Notes under the pieces: generated by a model
Told to the model about the DNA's origin: nothing
What the model saw: only the letters and a program-made list of their open reading frames with translations
Databases searched by the model: none
Made by a program: the position numbers and the translations under genes
Assembly: GCA_002314645.1 (NCBI GenBank)
Contig: DCGS01000078.1
Location: 1 to 9,153 of the forward strand
DNA: 9,153 bases
Origin: Ruminococcaceae bacterium UBA1772
Lineage (GTDB): Bacteria > Bacillota > Clostridia > Oscillospirales > Acutalibacteraceae
Reading direction: 5' to 3'
Shown here: in pieces, positions 5,027 to 9,153 of the stretch
How the letters are laid out: each line of letters starts with the position of its first letter
Position numbering within the stretch: the first letter of the stretch is position 1

Positions 5027-7768
5027 ATGCACGCTAAAGGGCATAAGTTCACCGCTGGTGAAATCAAATGTATGGAAGCTTATTGGGCTGAAACTAAAGA
5101 TCAGAAGCCAAGAAAGAACCTTATGAAGCTTGTAACTCATATCAACTTTCTTAATCCAATAGCTGACGAAAATTCATGGGAGTATATCTTCTGGAACAGA
5201 GCTCTCACAGATGAAATGGTTGACTTTGCTTTAAAGATTAAGCTCCGTCACCCATACTACATTGATGAGCTTGCTCACATTGAGAAAATGACAGTAGAAG
5301 ACACCGCAAAAATGGTTGCAGAACTCTGCCACCTTGGTCTTCTTGAATACACCGCTGATGAAAAAGGTGTAGACATGGTTCAGTTGCCAGTATTTGCTCC
5401 TGGTTCAATGGAACTCTTCGTTATGGACCCAGACCTTTCAAAGAAATATCCAGAATGCGCACCTGGTTTCCTTAACTACATCCTTGACCTTCAGAAGCTC
5501 ATTACTGACTTCGTACCAATGGGTACTGCTATTATGCGTACAGTTCCTGTTGAAGAAGCAATTAAAAATTCAACATACAAGGCAAACTATGACCAGATTT
5601 CATACTGGCTTGACAAGGCTGGAGACAGCATTGGTGTAGGTGTTTGTCAGTGTAGAAAGCTTCGTGAAATGCAAGATGAAGGTACATCAGACCTTACTGG
5701 CGACTGGTGTGTAAGCCTTGGTCACTTCGCTGAAAACTGTATCCGTACAGGTAAGGCAAGACGTATTACTCGTAAGGAAGCAGAAGAAATCCTTCTTCAT
5801 GCTGAAGAACTTGGTTATGTACATCAGGTATCTAACATTGATGGCCCTGAATTCTCACTCTTCATTTGTAACTGTAAGTGGGACACTTGCATGGCTCTTA
5901 AGACATCTTGGTACACAAGTTCACCAAACCTTTCATCTTCAAACTACAGAGCTCATGTAAATCCACAGAACTGTGTAGCTTGTGGTGGTTGTGTTGAGGT
6001 TTGTCCTCAGAACGCTGCAAAGCTTGGCCAGAAGATTTGCCAGAAGAATCCTGTAGATATTGCCGAGGCAAAAATCGCAGATGACTATATGGTAATGCTT
6101 CCATCTAAGTGGACTGGAAACGACTTCCTCACAAACAGAGACAACGTAGTTCCAGAGACAGGTACAGCTCCTTGTAAGTCAAACTGTCCTGCTCACATTG
6201 CTGTTCAGGGTTACCTTAAGATGGCTAACGAAGGCAGATATGATGAAGCTCTTGAACTTATTAAGAAGGAAAATCCATTCCCAGCAGTTTGCGGTAGCGT
6301 TTGTGCTCGTTTCTGTGAACAGGTTTGTACACGTGGCGACATTGACGAACCAATTGCAATAGATGAAGTTAAGAAGTTCATTGCAGATAGAGAAATCCAC
6401 AAGGAAAACAGATTCATTCCAAAGAAGATTTGGGACAAGGGACACAAGATTGCCGTTATTGGTTCTGGTCCTGCTGGTCTTTCATGTGCATACTATCTTG
6501 CAGTTAACGGACATGACGTAACAGTATTTGAAAAAGAACAAAAACCAGGCGGAATGATGACATACGGTATGCCTTCATTCAGACTTGAAAAAGATGTTGT
6601 TAACGCTGAAATTGAGGTTGTTAAGGCTCTTGGCGTAGAAATCAAGTGTGGCGTTGAGGTTGGTAAGGACATTACTATCCAGCAGCTCCGCGAAGAAGGC
6701 TACAAGGGCTTCTATGTTGCTATTGGTGCTCAGGGCGGAAGAAAGCTCGGCATTGCTGGCGAAGACGCAAAGGGCGTTATTTCAGGTATTGATTTCTTGA
6801 AGCAGGTTGCTAACAACTCAAAAGACAAGCTTAGCGGCAAGGTTGTAGTTGTTGGTGGCGGTAACGTTGCAGTTGACGTTGCTCGTTCTGCTATCAGATT
6901 CGGTGGCAAGGAAGTTTCAATGTTCTGCCTTGAGGGTAGAAATGAAATGCCTGCTGCTGAGGACGAAGTACTTGAAGCAGAGGAAGAAAAGATTACAATG
7001 AACTGCGGTTGGGGTCCAAAGGAAATCATCGCAGAAAAAGGTAAGGTTAAGGCTATCGTATTCAAGAAGTGCGTAAGCGTTAAGGATGCAGATGGCAAGT
7101 TTAATCCAAAGTATGATGAAAACGAAACAATGACAGTTGAGTGTGACTACGTACTTGCTGCAATTGGCCAGTCAATTGAATGGGGTAACCTCCTTGATGG
7201 CACAAAGGTTAAGCTTGGTCGTGGAAACACAGCTCAGGCTGACTCTTGGACATATCAGACAGGCGAGCCAGACATCTTCGTTGGTGGTGACGCTCACACA
7301 GGACCTCGCTTTGCAATTGACGCAATTGCTGCTGGTAAGGAAGCTGCTGAGTCACTTCACAGATATGTATGGGAAGGCCACTCACTTACACTTGGTCGTG
7401 TACGTCGTGACAACTTCCACTATCTTGATAAGGACAACATGATTATTCCTTCATATGACCATGCTAACCGTCAGATGCCAGGCAGAAACAGAGACCTTGC
7501 AATGACATTCAGCGACGACCGTCTTCCACTTACAGAAGAGCAGGTTAAGATTGAAACATCAAGATGTCTCTCTTGTGGTGCTGCAAAGGTTGATCCAAAG
7601 ATTTGTATTGGATGCGGTCTCTGTACAACACGTTGTAAGTTCAATGCCATTGAACTCACAAGAGACTATGACACTGTTGGTGCTACATATGAGTGGCTCG
7701 TTCCACACGTACTTAAGGGTATGGGCCAGCGTGCTGTTACTCTTACAAAAAAGAAGTTAGGAAAATAA
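5027..7768 (+). CDS. Multi-[4Fe-4S] FAD/NAD(P)-dependent oxidoreductase, GltD/NfnB-like with extra N-terminal iron-sulfur domain
   Basis: This 913-residue cytoplasmic redox protein has at least five parts. Residues 1-200 are helical with no motif I can name. Residues 200-300 hold VCQCRK (C207, C209), a W-C after DLTG, then RRITRKEAEEILLHAEELGYVHQ and ICNC-x4-C (C281, C283, C288), a domain seen in clostridial and archaeal iron-sulfur proteins but with fewer cysteines than usual. A [4Fe-4S] ferredoxin motif follows at C316/C319/C322/C326. The GltD-type helical cluster domain has C383/C387, C422/C426 and C430/C434. The FAD fold is GSGPAG at 479-484, with PGGMMTYGMPSFRL; the NAD(P) fold is GGGNVA at 610-615; FAD closes with FVGGDAHTGP. 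A C-terminal cluster is at C860/C863/C866/C870. The family moves electrons between NAD(P)H and ferredoxin-like carriers; partner and substrate are unknown. GGGAGG at 5013-5018 supports the start. hypA follows after 3 bases. Confidence 0.9.
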   Translation: MHAKGHKFTAGEIKCMEAYWAETKDQKPRKNLMKLVTHINFLNPIADENSWEYIFWNRALTDEMVDFALKIKLRHPYYIDELAHIEKMTVEDTAKMVAELCHLGLLEYTADEKGVDMVQLPVFAPGSMELFVMDPDLSKKYPECAPGFLNYILDLQKLITDFVPMGTAIMRTVPVEEAIKNSTYKANYDQISYWLDKAGDSIGVGVCQCRKLREMQDEGTSDLTGDWCVSLGHFAENCIRTGKARRITRKEAEEILLHAEELGYVHQVSNIDGPEFSLFICNCKWDTCMALKTSWYTSSPNLSSSNYRAHVNPQNCVACGGCVEVCPQNAAKLGQKICQKNPVDIAEAKIADDYMVMLPSKWTGNDFLTNRDNVVPETGTAPCKSNCPAHIAVQGYLKMANEGRYDEALELIKKENPFPAVCGSVCARFCEQVCTRGDIDEPIAIDEVKKFIADREIHKENRFIPKKIWDKGHKIAVIGSGPAGLSCAYYLAVNGHDVTVFEKEQKPGGMMTYGMPSFRLEKDVVNAEIEVVKALGVEIKCGVEVGKDITIQQLREEGYKGFYVAIGAQGGRKLGIAGEDAKGVISGIDFLKQVANNSKDKLSGKVVVVGGGNVAVDVARSAIRFGGKEVSMFCLEGRNEMPAAEDEVLEAEEEKITMNCGWGPKEIIAEKGKVKAIVFKKCVSVKDADGKFNPKYDENETMTVECDYVLAAIGQSIEWGNLLDGTKVKLGRGNTAQADSWTYQTGEPDIFVGGDAHTGPRFAIDAIAAGKEAAESLHRYVWEGHSLTLGRVRRDNFHYLDKDNMIIPSYDHANRQMPGRNRDLAMTFSDDRLPLTEEQVKIETSRCLSCGAAKVDPKICIGCGLCTTRCKFNAIELTRDYDTVGATYEWLVPHVLKGMGQRAVTLTKKKLGK

Positions 7769-7771
7769 GTC

Positions 7772-8113
7772 ATGCATGAAATTGGAGTTTTGTATGAAGC
7801 TGTTAAAGCCGTAGAGAACGTTGCAGTACAAAACAACATTTCAAAAGTCAAGCAGATTACACTTGAAGTTGGAGAACTCACAGGTTACCTCCCCGTTTTC
7901 TTTGAAAAGTATTTCTCTGTTGTTACAGATGGCAAGGAAATGTTCAAGGATTGTGAACTTGAAATCATAATTGAAAACGGTGAGGGCCTCTGCACTGACT
8001 GTCACGCACTCTACAATGTTATGAAACATGAAGGAAAATGTCCAAAATGCGAAAGCAGAAACAAGACAATTCTTTCAGGACAACAGTTTCGAGTAAAAGA
8101 TATTTCCTATTAA
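7772..8113 (+). CDS. hypA: HypA-type nickel metallochaperone
   Basis: The 113-residue protein matches HypA/HybF, which delivers nickel to [NiFe]-hydrogenase, normally with the GTPase HypB. The N-terminal MHE is present; the amino group, His2 and nearby residues form the nickel site, which confirms the ATG at 7772. The zinc site has its four cysteines in two C-x2-C pairs, C74/C77 and C90/C93. LEVGEL (31-36) and the C-terminal segment also fit the family. The gene begins 3 bases after the flavoprotein stop, and its only ribosome binding site, AGGA (7759-7762), lies inside that gene's last codons, so translation is probably coupled. No HypB, HypC-F or hydrogenase subunit is in the window, so its client is not shown; the context suggests a metalloenzyme working with the upstream redox protein. 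Terminated by the palindrome 20 bases downstream. Confidence 0.95.
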   Translation: MHEIGVLYEAVKAVENVAVQNNISKVKQITLEVGELTGYLPVFFEKYFSVVTDGKEMFKDCELEIIIENGEGLCTDCHALYNVMKHEGKCPKCESRNKTILSGQQFRVKDISY

Positions 8114-8133
8114 AATCTATATAGGCATAAAAA

Positions 8134-8159
8134 AGACCTCCCAAAATTTTGGGAGGTCT
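8134..8159. terminator. Perfect palindromic terminator shared by hypA and the convergent surface-protein gene
   Basis: AGACCTCCC (8134-8142) and GGGAGGTCT (8151-8159) flank AAAATTTT, making a 26-base perfect palindrome; in RNA it folds as a 9-base-pair GC-rich stem that can extend into the loop. On the minus strand it is followed by six Ts, a strong terminator for the surface-protein gene. On the plus strand the tail is AATTATTTATT, so termination of hypA is probably weaker. Confidence 0.88.
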
Positions 8160-8173
8160 AATTATTTATTCAA

Positions 8174-9153
8174 TTATTTTGAAGAAGCCTTCTTCTTTGA
8201 AGATGAGAGTGCAAGTGATGCAGCAGCTACTGCTGTCATTACTGCATTAAGGATAGTCCATGTATCTACAAAAATCATGCTTCCGCCTAAATCCTGTGTA
8301 ACAAAGAATACTGCAATATTTGCAATTGCTGCAACTGCTGCAAGAATCATTGACATAGGAACTGACTTCTTAAGGATAATAAATGCTGCAAGAGCAAGAG
8401 AAACACCACAAAGAATCATATTTACAATACTCCATGTGCCGTTTGAGCCCTCACCACTAGCAAGAGGAGTTTCATCATCAAGAGTAACTTTCTCTACTGT
8501 TGGAAGATCTTCGTCGTCTACTATAGGAGTCTGATTTTCATTTGTGTTGTTATTTGCATTTGCATTATTCTCAGCAACCACATTGTTGTTTGCATTTGCA
8601 TTTGCATTGTTGTTTGCATTAGCATTAGCATTTGTGTTTGCATTGTTGTTATCATCTGCTGGAGCAAGAGGTGTGTCGTCTTCAATAACCTGAAGAACTG
8701 GAACAACCTTCTGAGCCTTAATAACCTTACCACAGTCTGCGCAGTGTGAACCTTCTGTAAGACCTGTAGCTGTTGATGTTGCAGGAGTTGCATCATCAAT
8801 TACAACGTTGTGGCCTGTTGCAGGAACAACTTCCTGAGCTGTAAGAACTTCATCACATACTGAGCAGTGTGTACCTTCTGTAAGTCCTGTCTCTGTGCAT
8901 GTAGCGTCTACTGCTGCATCTGTTACTACTGTATGGCCAAGTGGATCAAGTACTACTGGAGTTCTTGAAATTTCATCATCACATACTGAACAATATACAA
9001 CTGAATCATATGAACCAGCTTCTGTACATGTTGGCTCTACTCTGTTTTCAACTACAGCGTCAGCCTCTGTATGTCCTGTTGCTGGAACAACTTCCTGTGC
9101 TGTAAGAACTGCGTCACATACTGAGCAATGTGCGCCTTCTGTAAGACCTGTTT
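8174..9153 (-). CDS. Surface protein with Cys/His repeats and C-terminal three-helix membrane anchor, C-terminal part only
   Basis: The frame is open from the right edge to the TAA at 8174-8176, giving 325 complete residues of a longer protein; start and any signal peptide lie outside. Residues 2-152 are four repeat units of 41-44 residues (the last one shortened), typified by GLTEGTHCSVCDEVLTAQ, then VVPATGH and a CTET-like end. An acidic stretch with EDDTPLA (157-163) follows, then a 40-residue Asn/Ala linker (168-207), a second LDDETPLAS (224-232), and three hydrophobic segments at about 240-260, 265-285 and 292-315, ending in a SSSKKKASSK tail. There is no LPXTG motif, so anchoring is by the membrane helices. 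The repeats resemble ones common in gut and rumen Clostridia surface proteins of unknown function. Internal GTG at 8581 could be mistaken for a start, but it lies mid-linker with no ribosome binding site. The function is unknown. Confidence 0.85.
   Translation of the reverse strand, partial: TGLTEGAHCSVCDAVLTAQEVVPATGHTEADAVVENRVEPTCTEAGSYDSVVYCSVCDDEISRTPVVLDPLGHTVVTDAAVDATCTETGLTEGTHCSVCDEVLTAQEVVPATGHNVVIDDATPATSTATGLTEGSHCADCGKVIKAQKVVPVLQVIEDDTPLAPADDNNNANTNANANANNNANANANNNVVAENNANANNNTNENQTPIVDDEDLPTVEKVTLDDETPLASGEGSNGTWSIVNMILCGVSLALAAFIILKKSVPMSMILAAVAAIANIAVFFVTQDLGGSMIFVDTWTILNAVMTAVAAASLALSSSKKKASSK
8531..8650 (-). repeat. Low-complexity Asn/Ala linker
   Basis: Forty residues made almost wholly of Asn and Ala, coded mostly by AAT, AAC and GCA, with one VVAE interruption. 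On the plus strand it reads as short runs of TTTGCA. It is probably a flexible spacer between the repeat region and the membrane anchor, and is prone to length change by slippage. Confidence 0.85.
8696..9148 (-). repeat. Tandem Cys/His protein repeats, four units
   Basis: Units span 9148-9017, 9016-8888, 8887-8765 and 8764-8696. Units 1, 3 and 4 share GLTEG-x-HC-x2-C; unit 2 is a different type, GSYDSVVYCSVCDDEISR ending in PLGH. Each complete unit has a C-x2-C pair and a GH, and units 1 and 2 end in a further Cys (CTEA, CTET). In unit 3 that Cys has become Ser (TSTAT), and unit 4 lacks the GH. At DNA level 8812-8890 and 9073-9151 match at 70 of 79 positions by hand count, with a period of 261 bases. 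Confidence 0.85.

Noticed and set aside
6730..7098. Antisense reading opposite the NAD(P)-binding domain
   Set aside because: It has no ribosome binding site or recognisable motif, and the plus-strand frame is a clear enzyme; the Ser/Pro/Thr-rich composition is typical of antisense shadows.
8174..8250. LPXTG-type sortase signal at the end of the surface protein
   Set aside because: No LPXTG or close variant is present; the end consists of three hydrophobic segments and a lysine-rich tail.
8174..8581. A separate 135-residue membrane protein starting at GTG 8581
   Set aside because: The frame stays open upstream through the linker and repeats to the window edge, the GTG has no ribosome binding site, and it falls inside the Asn/Ala linker.
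8531..8660. CRISPR-like short repeats
   Set aside because: The repeats are 6-base codon pairs in a coding frame with no spacers; they encode the Asn/Ala linker.
8521..8799. A minus-strand reading rich in Met, Gln and Leu
   Set aside because: It is an out-of-frame reading of the Asn/Ala linker and repeats, and its odd composition comes from the low-complexity DNA.

Overview
The window reads as chromosomal DNA of a Gram-positive anaerobe, most likely a member of Clostridia (Bacillota). The signs are strong GGAGG ribosome binding sites, consensus sigma-A-type promoters, a FemA/MurM-type peptidoglycan-bridge enzyme, a clostridial-looking valyl-tRNA synthetase of 874 residues with zinc-ribbon cysteines, an iron-sulfur-rich flavoprotein typical of strict anaerobes, and a repeat protein of the kind often seen in gut and rumen Firmicutes. 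This placement rests on reading protein features; no search was run. I see no rRNA, tRNA, CRISPR array, insertion sequence or phage gene.

Layout. (1) Positions 1-1529, minus strand: a FemA/FemX-like transferase gene followed 21 bases later by the first 59 codons of an RluA-type pseudouridine synthase, read from one promoter with perfect TTGACA and TATAAT boxes. (2) Positions 1530-1682: a 153-base divergent promoter region. (3) Positions 1683-4307, plus strand: valS, with a leader too short for a T-box, ending at a terminator that also serves the convergent gene behind it. (4) Positions 4347-4886, minus strand: a TetR-family repressor. (5) Positions 4887-5026: a divergent control region with a perfect 7-3-7 inverted repeat lying between the -35 and -10 boxes of the tetR promoter, and a second half-site closer to the plus-strand gene. 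(6) Positions 5027-8113, plus strand: a two-gene operon, a 913-residue multi-[4Fe-4S] GltD/NfnB-like flavoprotein and, 3 bases later, the nickel metallochaperone hypA. (7) Positions 8134-8159: a perfect 26-base palindrome acting as a shared terminator. (8) Positions 8174-9153, minus strand: the C-terminal 325 residues of a surface protein with Cys/His repeats, an Asn/Ala linker and three membrane segments; its start lies beyond the window.

How the parts fit. The left half is housekeeping: translation (valS, RNA modification) and cell-wall cross-bridge building. The centre looks like a self-contained regulatory unit in which the TetR protein represses itself and probably also controls the flavoprotein-hypA operon. 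That operon is the most interesting part. It joins a redox protein, whose N-terminal iron-sulfur domain has an altered cysteine pattern, to a nickel chaperone, with no hydrogenase and no HypB nearby. The right edge adds a membrane-anchored repeat protein that carries a recurring acidic DDxTPLA motif.
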